From assembly GCA_012931725.1 (NCBI GenBank), contig CM022945.1, forward strand, positions 18,710,580-18,774,579: 64,000 nt of DNA, given 5' to 3'. Of this stretch, positions 1-10,316 are shown one piece after another. How positions within the stretch are numbered: the first letter of the stretch is position 1; every line of letters begins with the position of its first letter. Made by a program: the position numbers and the translations under genes. The DNA is from Litsea cubeba (lineage: Eukaryota > Streptophyta > Magnoliopsida > Laurales > Lauraceae). The notes beneath the pieces are model-generated. The model was not told where the DNA came from. It did not search any database and worked only from the letters and a program-made list of their open reading frames with translations.

Positions 1-109
1 CTCCTTTCGAATATCCGCTGAGCTAAACTGGCTCAACCCATGACCTTGGACGGACCGGGTTGTCTGGACCTGACCCTTTACCGCAATCCGGGTTGGGCCT
101 GACCCATCA
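1..109 (-). repeat. 3' LTR, inner 109 bp only
   Basis: This stretch matches 10502-10610 base for base as far as I can read. On the minus strand it is the TGATGGGTC start of the LTR. The rest of this LTR lies beyond the window start. Confidence 0.93.
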
Positions 110-122
110 TTTGCCCCTCAAA
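110..122 (-). other. Polypurine tract (second-strand primer)
   Basis: On the minus strand the sequence directly upstream of the 3' LTR reads TTTGAGGGGCAAA, a purine-rich run abutting the LTR start. This is where plus-strand DNA synthesis is primed in LTR retrotransposons. Confidence 0.65.
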
Positions 123-293
123 GTCCCGCGTTCGAAAATATTTGAAAGTGGGGCTTTCTGTGCATCCAACTCTCTTCTTCCTGAAAAATCTTTCTTTTTT
201 CTTGGTTGTAACTCTGTCTATCTGTTAGTTCCTCTAGATATGTATCTCGGAGAGTCCTCCCGGCTTGGGCTACTCTTCTTTGAAAACTCAAGC

Positions 294-302
294 TATAAAA
301 TA
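294..302 (+). promoter_or_regulatory. TATA box of the antisense gene
   Basis: TATAAAATA lies 71 bp upstream of the ATG at 373 and faces the plus-strand gene. The spacing fits a transcription start near 325-335. It suggests that the antisense gene has its own promoter rather than using an LTR. Confidence 0.55.
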
Positions 303-372
303 AACCCTAGAGTAGTCTTTCTTCAAAAGAAAGAAACTAGCCTCTGTCCAAAAACCATTGGGAGAGAAAAAG

Positions 373-3300
373 ATGGAGACAGGCAGCAAAAGAGGCGACG
401 GCGCGAGCGATGGGACGGCGAGCGCCCGCCAGGCGCTGCTGGGCGGCGAAGGCGGCACGGCGGCGCTGGGCGCCGCAGGGGGCGCCCAGCCCGCGGGCGT
501 CGCGGCAGCGGGCGCCGCAGGCAGGGGCGCCGCGGCAGCGGGCGAGGAAGGCAGGGGCGCCGCGGCAGCAGGCGCCGCAGGCAGGGGCGCCGCGGCCCTG
601 GGCGCCGCAGGCAGGGGCGTCGCGGCGAGGGCGGCAGCAGGCGCCGCAGGCAGGGGCGTCGCGGCCCCGGGCGCCGCAGGCGAGGGCGTGGGCGGCGAGG
701 CCCCGGGCGCCGCAGGCGAGGGCGGCGCAGGCGTGGGCGGCGCAGGCGTGGGCGGCGAGCTCTCGGGCGCCGCAGGCGAGGGCGCCGCGGGCGAGGAAGG
801 CAGGGGTGCCGCGGCAGCAGGCGCCGCAGGCAGGGGCGTCGCGGCCCCGGGCGCCGCAGGCGAGGGCGGCGCAGGCGTGGGCGGCGAGGTCTCGGGCGCC
901 GCAGGCGCGGGCGGCGCGGCCCCGGGCGCCGCAGGCGAGGGCGCCGCGGGCGACGGCAGCGCAGGTGTGGACAGCGAGGCCCCGGGCGCCGCAGGCGCGG
1001 GCGGCGCGGCCCCGGGCGCCGCAGGCGCGGGCGCCGCGGGCGAGGGCGCCGCAGGCGGGGGCGGCGTGGTCCCGGGCGGCGCGGCAGGGGCGCCGGGCGT
1101 CGCAGGCGTGGGCGCCATGGTCCCGGGCGGCGCGGCATTGGGCGCCAGGGCGTCGGGCGCCGCGGGGGGAGGCGCATGTGGTTTTGCAGGCATTAGAGGC
1201 TCAGGCGGTTTCGCAGCAGCTGGCGCCTCAGGTGGCGCCCCGTCCTTCGGCATCTCGGCTAGGGAAGAGACAATAGTGGGGGGAGGTCATGCCGAGGGTA
1301 ATCCTTCTTCAGACACGCTGGGCAAGTTGCGTCCGCGTTCTAAAGGAAAAATGGTACGCGATGATGATAGATCTAAGGTAATTACCATTTGTACCACAGT
1401 CAGCAATGATGATATTTCCAGTTTCATCACTCTTTATCATATTCCTTCCACCGTGATCTGTCGCCGGGCCAAAATTGATGAGCCAGCTTGTGATGACGCA
1501 TCGGGTGACATTGTTATTTATGAGGACATGCTTGAAGCTGGGCTGAGATTCCCTATGCCCCCCTCCGTCTGTCGAATTCTTCATTACTTCTCCCTGACTC
1601 CGGGGAGATTAGTACCCAATGGATGGAGGATCATGCTGGGTTTTCTCGAGCTTTGGAGGAGAACGCATAACGAGGAGGCATCTCCCCTGGAGCTCCATGC
1701 TGCCTATAGTTTATTCGAATCTCCGGCTCCTAACAGGGGATGGTATTATTTCACCCCCAAGGGCAAGGGCGGCAGACTGCTCACGGGACTGCGCTCTAAC
1801 TGCCACAGCTGGAAATTTCGTTTCTTCTTTGTTGGTGGCGAGTGGGCCTCAGAGGCAGACAGGGCTCTGGTGCCCCAACAGTGGATCGACGTCAAAAGAC
1901 CTGGTACGCCACTCATTATCATCTCCTCATTATTCATTTGCATTCATATGCCTATCATTTTATTTGTTCATTCTCTTTTTTATATAGAGTCACCTGTGCT
2001 CTCCGCGGATATAGAACGGAAACTGCAGGCTGTAAGAGATCATCCGGATAGAGATTTGGGTATTCTCTTTTCTAAAGAGGGTGACAGCCATCGTGGGCCC
2101 TCTGTTGACCCTTCTCCTCGTAGGACGGGTGAGCCTTCCCGGGCATCAACTAAGAGAAAATGTAAGGAGCTTTCAGTGGCTTAGGCATACCTTTTCCTGA
2201 TATTCTGTTTCTAACCATTCATTTTGCTTCCGCAGTGGTGGTTAATAGGGAGTTGGTCGAGGCCAAGGAGGCAATTGAAGATCGTCGTGCAAGTGCTAAT
2301 ACCCATCTTGCCAAGATATCGAGGATTGGTTTTGCCCCGAGAAGGGATTCTCCTCGTGTGATGGTTGGTGATCTTCCTGTATCCACTCATCTAGTGGAGC
2401 CGCAGACGAGTTCTCCTGTCACTACCCATGTAGTGGCCCCCGCGGCTGTGCCTCATCAACCTAAAACTCCTCTGGTTTCCTCCGCCACATCTGTACCTCC
2501 TGCCCCTCCGTCTGGTCCCAAGCCGCTGACTCTTCGAGAGAAGTTCTGGAGATTCCCAGCTCGTGACGATACTACTCGGGTCAGCGCCCTTAGCACAGAG
2601 GGGATGATAAACGCTTATCTAGAAGGTTTATCTCAGGTAAAAGGTTGTCTGAATTTTCTTCAGGTTTTCCTTCCGTATATGCATTCTCATTTCGCTTGAT
2701 TTCTTCTTGCTCCAGATGTCTGCATCATCCATATATTTATTTTCGAAGGCTGAGTTGTTCGGTAAGCTGAGACAGGAGAATGCAGGTATTCATAGGGATC
2801 TCTCTGCAAGTCAAGGAAAAATTGCTGAACTAGAAGCCGCCAGGAAGACTTATGATGCTGATCTTCTAGCAGCCCGGGAGAGAGCAAACAGGCTTGAGAT
2901 TGAGCTCTCAACGGCTCACATGAGGGCGACCAAGGCTGAGGCTGAGCTAGTAGCGACGCGCGAGGGTGCTTTGCTCAGTGAGACCGAGCTATTGAAGGCC
3001 CGTGAGAGGGCTTCGCTCAGTGAGGCTGAGGTTGTGAAGGCCCGCGAGAGGGCTTCCCTCAGGGAGGCTGAGTTTGTGAAGGACCGCGAGAGGACTTCAC
3101 TCAGAGAGGCTGAGCTCGTGGAGGCCCGAAAGGGGGCAGAGCTCAGAGAGGCTGCTTTGAAGGTAGAGCTGAGGGCAGCAGAGGAGAGAGCCATCCAGGC
3201 TGAAAATGACTTGGAGGACGGCCTGGCTGACGCTGAGAACAGCCTCGCCGATGGATTTATTGCTGGTTATGACGAACTCCGGAGAAAGATTACCGCAGCA

Positions 3301-3432
3301 TTTCCAGATATCGACTTCTCGCGTTTTAAGGCGAGTGAGGCGCCTAATGAGGCGCCTGCTGATGAGCCTGATGGCAGCAGCGGGAGCTCAGGCGATGATG
3401 GCGAGGATGAGGGGGATGAGGAGAGTGACTAG
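373..3432 (+). CDS. Antisense retrotransposon gene with Transposase_28 ('putative gypsy type transposon') domain, 4 exons
   Basis: My model is exons 373-1903, 1988-2161, 2236-2636 and 2716-3432, with GT-AG introns of 84, 74 and 79 bp. It joins in frame to 940 residues. Residues about 20-270 are Gly-Ala-rich low-complexity repeats. Residues about 340-510 match the plant Transposase_28 pattern (YEDMLEAGLRFP, then a P-N-G-W-R-I-M-L-G-F core). Residues about 720-860 form a long heptad-rich coiled coil built from repeated 'ARERASLSEAE' units, and the C-terminus is acidic with Ser-Gly-Asp runs. Extra antisense ORFs of this family are known in Tat elements; their function is unknown. The 84-bp first intron has no stop, so retention adds 28 hydrophobic residues. 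The gene converges on gag-pol, ending 150 bp before its stop. The ATG at 373 is the first good start after the TATA box. Confidence 0.8.
430..1190 (+). repeat. GC-rich Gly-Ala coding minisatellite in the antisense gene
   Basis: The unit GGCGCC(GCA)GGC recurs dozens of times with irregular 9-18 bp spacing. It encodes Gly-Ala-Ala-Gly strings in the gene frame. All three forward frames and the reverse strand stay open here because of composition, which explains the several overlapping ORFs in this stretch. Confidence 0.85.
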
Positions 3433-3582
3433 GCTCACATGTATTTTTCTTTTTGTTTGGCAATTTATAGCCTATGGAAAGGAGCACATTTCTGTAATAA
3501 CATGTTTATTTCATTTATAGTCTATTGAACAATGAAATGGGAAATAAACAATTTTTATGCTTTTTGTACATTGGCCCATTTG

Positions 3583-6500
3583 TCACTGGTAATACCTCTT
3601 CAGATGTTCCGCATTCCACGGATGGAGTAGGGCCTTACCATCAGAATTTTGGATTCTGTATGTGCCTGGCCTTACTACTTCTGTCACGAGATAAGGTCCT
3701 TCCCAATTTGGACCTAGCTTTCCTTCGCGAGAGTCTTTAGTGGCGAGGATCACCTTTTTCAGGACTAGATCTCCTGGCTGAAAAGAACGAGGCTTCACCC
3801 TCGAGTTGTAGTGTTTTGCCATGCGCCGCTTGTATTCTGCATTGCGGACCGTGGCCATCTCCCTTGCCTCCTCTATCAAGTCGAGGTTGATGCGGAGTCC
3901 TTCCTCGTTGTTGATCTGGTCTTGGAGATCGACCCTGAGGGAGTGTACGCCAATTTCGACAGGAATGACTGCCTCGGTCCCAAAAGCTAGCGAGAAAGGA
4001 GTCTCGCCAGTAGGGGTTCTCGGCGTAGTTCTGTATGCCCATAATACCCCTGGTAGCTCGTCAACCCAAAGACCCTTCGCCCCTTCGAGCCTGGTTTTTA
4101 GGTTGCGAAGAACTGTTCGGACCATGACTTCTGCTTGCCCATTTGCTTGGGGGTGCGCTGGACTGGAGTGGGGCTGCTTGATCTGGAGGTCGGTGCAGAA
4201 AGTGTTGAAGAGTTTGTTGTCAAACTGCTTGCCATTATCACTGACGATGGCGCTAGGTATCCCAAATCGACAGACTATGTTTTTCCAAACAAAGTTTTTT
4301 ACATTGAAGTCTGTGATCTTGGCCAAGGGTTCTGCCTCCGCCCATTTTGTGAAGTAGTCAATGGCAATGACTACAAACTTGCACTGGCCTTTACTCAAAG
4401 GGAGGGGGCCCAGAATATCTATACCCCATTTGGAGAAAGGCCATGGGCTAAAAATGGAAGTCAACTCTTCTGGTGGCTGCCTGGTTACAGTGGCGAAGCG
4501 CTGGCACTTGTCGCACTTTTGGGCAAATTCTTTGGCGTCCTTCGCCATGGTTGGCCAGAAGAATCCCTGCCTTAGTGCTTTGTGGGCGAGGGAGCGTCCT
4601 CCAGAATGATTCCCACATATTCCTTCGTGGATTTCACGAAGAGCGTAATCAGCATCCTCGGGGGAGAGGCAGCGCAGCAGTGGTAGGCAATAACCCTTCT
4701 TGTAAAGGATATTTTGCAGAAGGGTGTATCTGGAAGCCCTCATTCTGAGTCTCTTCGCTTCAAGGTGGTCCTCTGGTTCGGTGCCCTCTTGGAGGAAAGC
4801 CTTTATTGGTGTCATCCAATTTGGCTCGCTGCCCTCTGATGCACAGTTGATGTTTCCAACCACTACATCTAACTTGCTCCTCTGCAGCTGATGCCCGATG
4901 AGTGTTGGTTCTGTGGATGAGGCCTCCAGTGACGAGGCGAGCCTAGCCAGTGCGTCTGCTGCAACATTTTGTCCTCGGGGAATATGGCAGATCTGAAAGC
5001 ATCGAAAACTTTTGACCAATCCTTTAACCATATTAAGGTAGTCTTGCATCCTTTCCTCCTTTGCCTCGAATTCGCCATTTATTTGATTCACCACCAATTG
5101 TGAATCACTGTGAGCAAGAACTGATTCGGCGTCCATTTCGATCGCCAACCTCAGTCCTGATAAGAGTGCCTCGTACTCAGCCTCATTGTTTGATGCAATG
5201 AAGTGGAGCTTCACTGCATACTTGATGGGTGTACCATCTGGGCTGATCAGGATGAAGCCAGCTCCGCCTCCGTCTGTGGTTGCCGAACCATCAACATACA
5301 ATTTCCAGACCGGTAAAGGCGGGGCAATCGACCTCTGGGGAGGTACCTGGGTGCTTTGGAGAAGAGGCTGGGTGCCCGAGGGAAGCTGGGCGCCCAGGTT
5401 TTGAGGAGGGAGTGAGGCGCCCGGGGCTTGGAGGAGAGGCTGGGCGCCCGAGGGAAGCTGGGCGCCCAGGGTTTGAGGGAGATCTCGGGCGCCCAGAGCT
5501 TGAGGGAGGAGCTGGGCGCCCGAGGCTTGGAGAAGAGGCTGGGCGCCCGAGGGAAGCTGGGCGCCCAGGGTTTGAGGGAGATCTCGGGCGCCCAGAGCTT
5601 GAGGGAGGAGCTGGGCGCCCGAGGCTTGGAGAAGAGGCTGGGCGCCCGAGGGAAGCTGGGCGCCCAGGGTTTGAGGGAGATCTCGGGCGCCCAGAGCTTG
5701 AGGGAGGAGCTGGGCGCCCGAGGCTTGGAGGAGAGGCTGGGCGCCCGAGGGAAGCGCGGCGCCCAGGGTTTGAGGGAGATCTCGGGCGCCCAGAGCTTGA
5801 GGGAGGAGCTGGGCGCCCGGGGCTTGTTCCACCGCTGTTTCATCTACTTGATCTTCACCATAAGTGAGTTCAGCTACGAAGTCAGCTAGAGCCTGTGCTT
5901 TGATGGCAGACCTTGGTTGATATTTAACATCAAACTCTCCCAGCTCTACCGCCCACTTCACAAGTCTTCCAGCTACATCAGGTTTCCCCAAAACTCTTTT
6001 CAGAGGTTGATCTGTTACTACCACCACGGTGTGGCCCTGAAAATAGTGTCGCAAACGCCTTGCAGTGGAGATGAGGGCGAGGGCCAGTTTTTCGAGCTCC
6101 GGGTATTTGGACTCTGCCCCTCGGTAGGCTCTGCTCACATAGTAGATAGGCTTTTGCGCTCCGTCCTGATTCTTTATGAGAACAGAGCTCACGGCTGAGG
6201 GTGAAGCCGAAAGATACAGGTACAGCACTTCGCCTGGTGTAGCATGCGAGAGGAGAGGGGGAGCGGTCAGGTAAACTTTGAGCTCCTGGAATGCTTTTTC
6301 AGCCTCGGGCCCCCATTGGAATGTTTTGCGGAGGATCTTGAAGAAGGGTAAGCACTTGTCTGCAGATTTGGAGACAAATCTGCTAAGTGCCGCAATCCTT
6401 CCATTGAGGCGCTGCAGCTCCTTTGTGGAAGAGGGTGACTTCATATCTAATATGGCCTTGATTTTATCTGGGTTCGCCTCGATCCCCCTCTGGTCGACCA

Positions 6501-9500
6501 TAAAACCTAAGAATTTTCCAGATCCTACACCAAAGGCACACTTCTCAGGATTCAATTTCATGCGAAAAAGTCTGAGAGTGTCAAAGGTCTCTTGTAGATG
6601 GGCGATATGGTCGGCTGCGGCGAGGCTCTTCACCAGCATGTCGTCTACGTAAACCTCCATGGTCCGCCCGATTTGAGAGTGGAACATCTTGTTCACTAGA
6701 CGTTGATAAGTGGCGCCCGCATTCTTCAGTCCGAAAGGCATGACCCTATAACAGTAGGTTCCTTTCGGAGTGATGAATGATGTCTTCTCCTGATCCGGGG
6801 GGTGCATGCTAATCTGGTTGTATCCAGAGTATGCATCCAAAAACGAGAGTAGTTCATGACCTGCCGTTGCGTCGATGAGGAGGTCAATCCTTGGTAGGGG
6901 GTAGCTGTCCTTTGGGCATGCTTTGTTAACCTCCGAGAAGTCAACGCACAGGCGCCATTTGCCGCTGGACTTTTTCACCATCACAACATTTGAGAGCCAT
7001 TCAGGGTAGGCTACTTCCCTGACAGCCCCGTTCTCCAGCAACTTTCCCACTTCATTGTCCATTGCTTGGGCCCTTTCTGTGGAGGCCCCTCTAAGCTTTT
7101 GTCGGACAGGCTTGTAGCCAGGGTCGACATTGAGGCGGTGGGTTGTGACGTCGGGATCAATCCCTTCAAGATCCGCATGCGACCATGCGAAAACATCCAT
7201 ATTACTTCTTAAGAAGTCTGTCAGCTGGCTGGCCCGATCCTCAGGGAGAGAAGAGCCAATTTGTACTCTCTTGGCTGGGAAGTCTTCATCCAGGATCACT
7301 GAGGTGAGCTCCTCGACTGGTTCTCCTCTCTCTGTCGTGGTCTCATCTCTTGGGTCCGAGATTTCGACCTGTAACGCCTCCTGTGTTTTCTTGGCTTTCA
7401 TAGAGGAGACGTAGCATTCCCTTGCAGCTACTTGATTCCCTCTTACCTCTCCGATCCCATTAGGAGTTGGAAACCGGAGGATGAGATGAAACGTAGAGAG
7501 GACCGCTCTTAAGGCATTAAGAGTTGGACGCCCCAGGATGATATTGTAAGCCGATGCGCAGTCAATCACCAAGAAATTGACCATTGTTGTGGAAGTTCGA
7601 GGCGCAGTCCCGGCTGTGACTGGCAGTGTGATTGCCCCAAGGGGATACACCTTCTCTCCCGAAAAGCCGATGAGAGGAAACTTGACGGGCTGCAACCTCT
7701 CCCGTCCCAGACTCAGCTTGTCATAAGTGTCTACAAACAGGATATCTGCAGAGCTTCCACTGTCTACCAGGATCCTATGCACTTGAAAATTGGCGACCGT
7801 CATCGTGAGCACTAGAGGGTCGTCGTGAGGGTGCTGGATCCCCTCCAAATCCTTGTCTGAGAAGGATATAACTTCATTATTTCCATGCCTTGGCGCCTTG
7901 GCCGGGCGTGCCTCCTCAGGATGCCTTGCCTTTCTGGCATGGGCCTTCATGGCCGAGAATGACTCTGTTAGCCCTCCAGAAATTGTTCGGATTTCTCCGA
8001 TCGGTTGCTGATTTTCCTGATTGTGAGGTGGGGGTGGTGGAGGCGCTTGTCCCCTGCCGGCAACATACTGACGTAGGTGGCCGTGCTGGATGAGATCCTC
8101 AATCTGGCGTTTGAGCTCGTAGCAGTCGTCAGTGTCATGGCCATGGTCGCGATGGAAGCGACAGTATTTGTTCGGATTCCTCCGATTCGGAGGAGACCTC
8201 ATCTTTCCTGGCCATTTTATGGCTGGGTCATCTTGTATTTGGAACAAAATCTGCTCCACCGTGGCCGTGAGAGGCGTGAACGCCAGCCTGTCCCTTTGCG
8301 GAGCGGGACCAAGCCGGTCTTTGACAGGTACTCTCTCTGTCTTGCTCCGCTTGTTGCTATCTTCCTTCTTCTCGTCTCTGCTCCTCTCTTTTCCCTTATT
8401 GCTCGCTCTGGAGGATTCTCCGCGCCTTGCCCTGGTGATATCTTCCGCATTCATATACTTTTGGGCTTTGGCCAATAGTTCCGAGAAGCTCTTCGGCGGG
8501 CGTTTCATTACGGAAAAGAGAAAGCTCGAGGAACGGAGGCCTCCAAGGAAAGCCGTCATGGAGACTTTGTCGTCGGGCTCCTCGATTTGGAGTACCTCCT
8601 CGTTAAAACGAGTGAGGTAACTCCTTAGGCTTTCATTCTCCTCCTGCTTTATGCTAAGCAGGTGTGTAGCGGGCTTCTGGTGGCGGCGCCCACCTATGAA
8701 GTGCGAGACGAAGGACTTGCTCAACTCTCCGAAGGTGGCGATGGATGCTGAGGGGAGATTTGCGAACCACAGGCGGGCAGAACCTTTCAAAGTGGTTGGA
8801 AAGGCTCTGCACATTATCTCGTCTGGGATGTTGTGGAGCTGCATCCTGGTTTTGTAAGTTTCAAGATGGTCTAATGGATCCTTCCTCCCATCGAAGGTCT
8901 CCATGGACGGCATCTTGAACTTCCTTGGAAGTGGGTAATGTACTATATGGGGTTTGAACGGTGTATCCGTCCGCCCGACTAGATAATCCACAGTCTCTGG
9001 TGCCTGGGCCTTCATTGCATTGAAGACATCGCCCAGTTGATTCTGCATCTCTTTAATTTTTTCTTCCCAGTGAGTGTGAAGCTCCCTGGACGGACCGGGG
9101 AAATAGCTTTCATCTTCCATGAAGTGATTCTCACTTCCCCCTTCTTGGAAGTGAGAGTCCTCCTCGTCCTGAGGGAAAGGTCGAGGTGGTAACCCTCCAT
9201 GGGCTCTACCAGGGGGCGCAGGAACTTCGTGGTCACGGAAGCTCTGATGTGCTCCTCGGCCATGGAGGCCATGATGTGCTCCTCGACCTTGGGCGCCATG
9301 ATGAGGGGCGCCCAAGTGAGGTGCTCTTCTCTGGGCGCCGAGAGTATGGGCGCCTTGGTGCGGTGCTGCTCCGTCTTGGGCTCCTGGGAGACGGGCGCCC
9401 TGGAGAGGTGCTCCATCCTGGGCGCCTGGGAGATGGGCGCCCGGGGGATGGGCGCCGCCCGGGAGATGGGCGCCTGGGAGATGGGCGCCCGGGGGATGGG

Positions 9501-9897
9501 CGCCTGCGAGATGGGCGCCCGGGAGGGGTGCTCCATCCTGGGCGCCTGAGAGATGGGCGCCCGGGAGGGGTGCTCCATTCTGGGCGCCTGGGAGATGGGC
9601 GCCTGGGAGATGGGCGCCCGGGGGATGGGCGCCCGGGTGAGGTGCTCCACCCTGGAGTGCTCCTCCTTGTCCCGCCAGCATGAGTTGCAAGATTTGTTGG
9701 TTTTGGGCCAACAGCTGTTGCATTGTTTCCAGCATCTGCTGAGGAGTCGGTGTAGGGGGGAGAGTATTCGGAGAGGGGTTACCCGGTGGAGGACCATTGT
9801 TTCCCTGGGTAGGGGAGCCCGGGCGCCTGGAAGGACCCGGACCTGTAGCTTGGACGGGATTGTCTTCTCGTCTTACGGATCTTGTGCTGATCACCAT
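3583..9897 (-). CDS. Gag-Pol polyprotein, Tat clade, with two RNase H domains
   Basis: An intact frame of 2104 residues, starting from the ATG at 9897, which is the first Met downstream of the primer-binding site. Approximate order: Pro/Gly/Ala-rich repeats 80-200; retrotransposon gag domain around 330-470; zinc-knuckle-like C-x2-H-x4-H-x4-C near 580; aspartic protease DSGSS near 710; reverse transcriptase with YVDD near 1082; RNase H ending near 1340; a repeat linker 1357-1517; a second, archaeal-type RNase H beginning YVDGSATTD near 1530; integrase zinc domain (H-H-C-C) from about 1760; integrase core with D, D and E seen in GIDILGPL, VSDNGKQ and NGQAEV; and a C-terminal tail. Every catalytic motif I looked for is present, so the protein may be functional. 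It would be processed into capsid, protease, RT/RNase H and integrase. Confidence 0.95.
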   Translation of the reverse strand: MVISTRSVRREDNPVQATGPGPSRRPGSPTQGNNGPPPGNPSPNTLPPTPTPQQMLETMQQLLAQNQQILQLMLAGQGGALQGGAPHPGAHPPGAHLPGAHLPGAQNGAPLPGAHLSGAQDGAPLPGAHLAGAHPPGAHLPGAHLPGGAHPPGAHLPGAQDGAPLQGARLPGAQDGAAPHQGAHTLGAQRRAPHLGAPHHGAQGRGAHHGLHGRGAHQSFRDHEVPAPPGRAHGGLPPRPFPQDEEDSHFQEGGSENHFMEDESYFPGPSRELHTHWEEKIKEMQNQLGDVFNAMKAQAPETVDYLVGRTDTPFKPHIVHYPLPRKFKMPSMETFDGRKDPLDHLETYKTRMQLHNIPDEIMCRAFPTTLKGSARLWFANLPSASIATFGELSKSFVSHFIGGRRHQKPATHLLSIKQEENESLRSYLTRFNEEVLQIEEPDDKVSMTAFLGGLRSSSFLFSVMKRPPKSFSELLAKAQKYMNAEDITRARRGESSRASNKGKERSRDEKKEDSNKRSKTERVPVKDRLGPAPQRDRLAFTPLTATVEQILFQIQDDPAIKWPGKMRSPPNRRNPNKYCRFHRDHGHDTDDCYELKRQIEDLIQHGHLRQYVAGRGQAPPPPPPHNQENQQPIGEIRTISGGLTESFSAMKAHARKARHPEEARPAKAPRHGNNEVISFSDKDLEGIQHPHDDPLVLTMTVANFQVHRILVDSGSSADILFVDTYDKLSLGRERLQPVKFPLIGFSGEKVYPLGAITLPVTAGTAPRTSTTMVNFLVIDCASAYNIILGRPTLNALRAVLSTFHLILRFPTPNGIGEVRGNQVAARECYVSSMKAKKTQEALQVEISDPRDETTTERGEPVEELTSVILDEDFPAKRVQIGSSLPEDRASQLTDFLRSNMDVFAWSHADLEGIDPDVTTHRLNVDPGYKPVRQKLRGASTERAQAMDNEVGKLLENGAVREVAYPEWLSNVVMVKKSSGKWRLCVDFSEVNKACPKDSYPLPRIDLLIDATAGHELLSFLDAYSGYNQISMHPPDQEKTSFITPKGTYCYRVMPFGLKNAGATYQRLVNKMFHSQIGRTMEVYVDDMLVKSLAAADHIAHLQETFDTLRLFRMKLNPEKCAFGVGSGKFLGFMVDQRGIEANPDKIKAILDMKSPSSTKELQRLNGRIAALSRFVSKSADKCLPFFKILRKTFQWGPEAEKAFQELKVYLTAPPLLSHATPGEVLYLYLSASPSAVSSVLIKNQDGAQKPIYYVSRAYRGAESKYPELEKLALALISTARRLRHYFQGHTVVVVTDQPLKRVLGKPDVAGRLVKWAVELGEFDVKYQPRSAIKAQALADFVAELTYGEDQVDETAVEQAPGAQLLPQALGARDLPQTLGAALPSGAQPLLQASGAQLLPQALGARDLPQTLGAQLPSGAQPLLQASGAQLLPQALGARDLPQTLGAQLPSGAQPLLQASGAQLLPQALGARDLPQTLGAQLPSGAQPLLQAPGASLPPQNLGAQLPSGTQPLLQSTQVPPQRSIAPPLPVWKLYVDGSATTDGGGAGFILISPDGTPIKYAVKLHFIASNNEAEYEALLSGLRLAIEMDAESVLAHSDSQLVVNQINGEFEAKEERMQDYLNMVKGLVKSFRCFQICHIPRGQNVAADALARLASSLEASSTEPTLIGHQLQRSKLDVVVGNINCASEGSEPNWMTPIKAFLQEGTEPEDHLEAKRLRMRASRYTLLQNILYKKGYCLPLLRCLSPEDADYALREIHEGICGNHSGGRSLAHKALRQGFFWPTMAKDAKEFAQKCDKCQRFATVTRQPPEELTSIFSPWPFSKWGIDILGPLPLSKGQCKFVVIAIDYFTKWAEAEPLAKITDFNVKNFVWKNIVCRFGIPSAIVSDNGKQFDNKLFNTFCTDLQIKQPHSSPAHPQANGQAEVMVRTVLRNLKTRLEGAKGLWVDELPGVLWAYRTTPRTPTGETPFSLAFGTEAVIPVEIGVHSLRVDLQDQINNEEGLRINLDLIEEAREMATVRNAEYKRRMAKHYNSRVKPRSFQPGDLVLKKVILATKDSREGKLGPNWEGPYLVTEVVRPGTYRIQNSDGKALLHPWNAEHLKRYYQ
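5345..5825 (-). repeat. 99-bp coding tandem repeat between the two RNase H domains, about 4 copies
   Basis: The string CTCGGGCGCCCAGAGCTTGA recurs at about 5484, 5583, 5682 and 5781, giving a 99-bp (33-codon) period. The encoded unit reads LPQALGARDLPQTLGAQ and then a Ser-Gly-Ala-Gln variant. The frame is kept, so the array lengthens the linker between the RNase H modules. Confidence 0.9.
9290..9660 (-). repeat. GC-rich repeat in the N-terminal part of gag
   Basis: GGGCGCC blocks at roughly 15-18 bp intervals encode repeated PGAHLPGAQ-like units before the gag domain. The anchor hexamer GGCGCC is the same as in the other two repeat segments of this element. Confidence 0.85.
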
Positions 9898-9938
9898 GAT
9901 TTCTGAGGAAGATGTGTGAACTTTAGTTTTGATTTTCG

Positions 9939-9956
9939 TTCCCACAGACGGCGCCA
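9939..9956 (-). other. Primer-binding site
   Basis: The minus strand reads TGGCGCCGTCTGTGGGAA three bases after the LTR end. A site of this form is common in plant Tat-type gypsy elements and pairs with a tRNA 3' end. I do not assign the tRNA. Confidence 0.8.
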
Positions 9957-10180
9957 AACTGATGATGCCAAAAGTAGGTTTTCGGACACCACCGGTCAAG
10001 TAATAAATGCTAGGTGAGAATGTAGCAAATAAATGAGAGAGAGAGGGAATTTATAGTGGTTCGGTCTGTATGACCTACGTCCACTTTGAATATGGTGATC
10101 TTTGATTGATAAGGTGATTACAAGCGAGAGAGAGAGGTGAGTAAGAGTTTTTTCATTGCCCCTCAAGTGATGAGGAGACC

Positions 10181-10192
10181 TTGAATTTATAC
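10181..10192 (-). promoter_or_regulatory. LTR promoter TATA box
   Basis: The minus strand reads TATAAATTCAA about 420 bp into the LTR, placing the start of the genomic transcript near 10150-10160. Confidence 0.6.
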
Positions 10193-10316
10193 ACTTCCCC
10201 AGCAGATGGGATTCAAAAATAAAGTAACGTCTCTCTGGAGCCTGGAGCTTCAGACGTGTCCTCGAGGAACGAGCAAGGCGGAGGGCTTGCAGCGCAACGT
10301 CTCTCAGAGCCTGGAG

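Noticed and set aside
60..1276. Several long overlapping ORFs on both strands (Arg/Gly/Pro-rich)
   Set aside because: They are frame shadows of the GC-rich Gly-Ala minisatellite of the antisense gene; only the frame from ATG 373 continues into a domain and fits the intron model.
3737..9906. Many plus- and minus-strand ORFs over gag-pol
   Set aside because: They are shadows of the intact polyprotein frame; none carries a domain.
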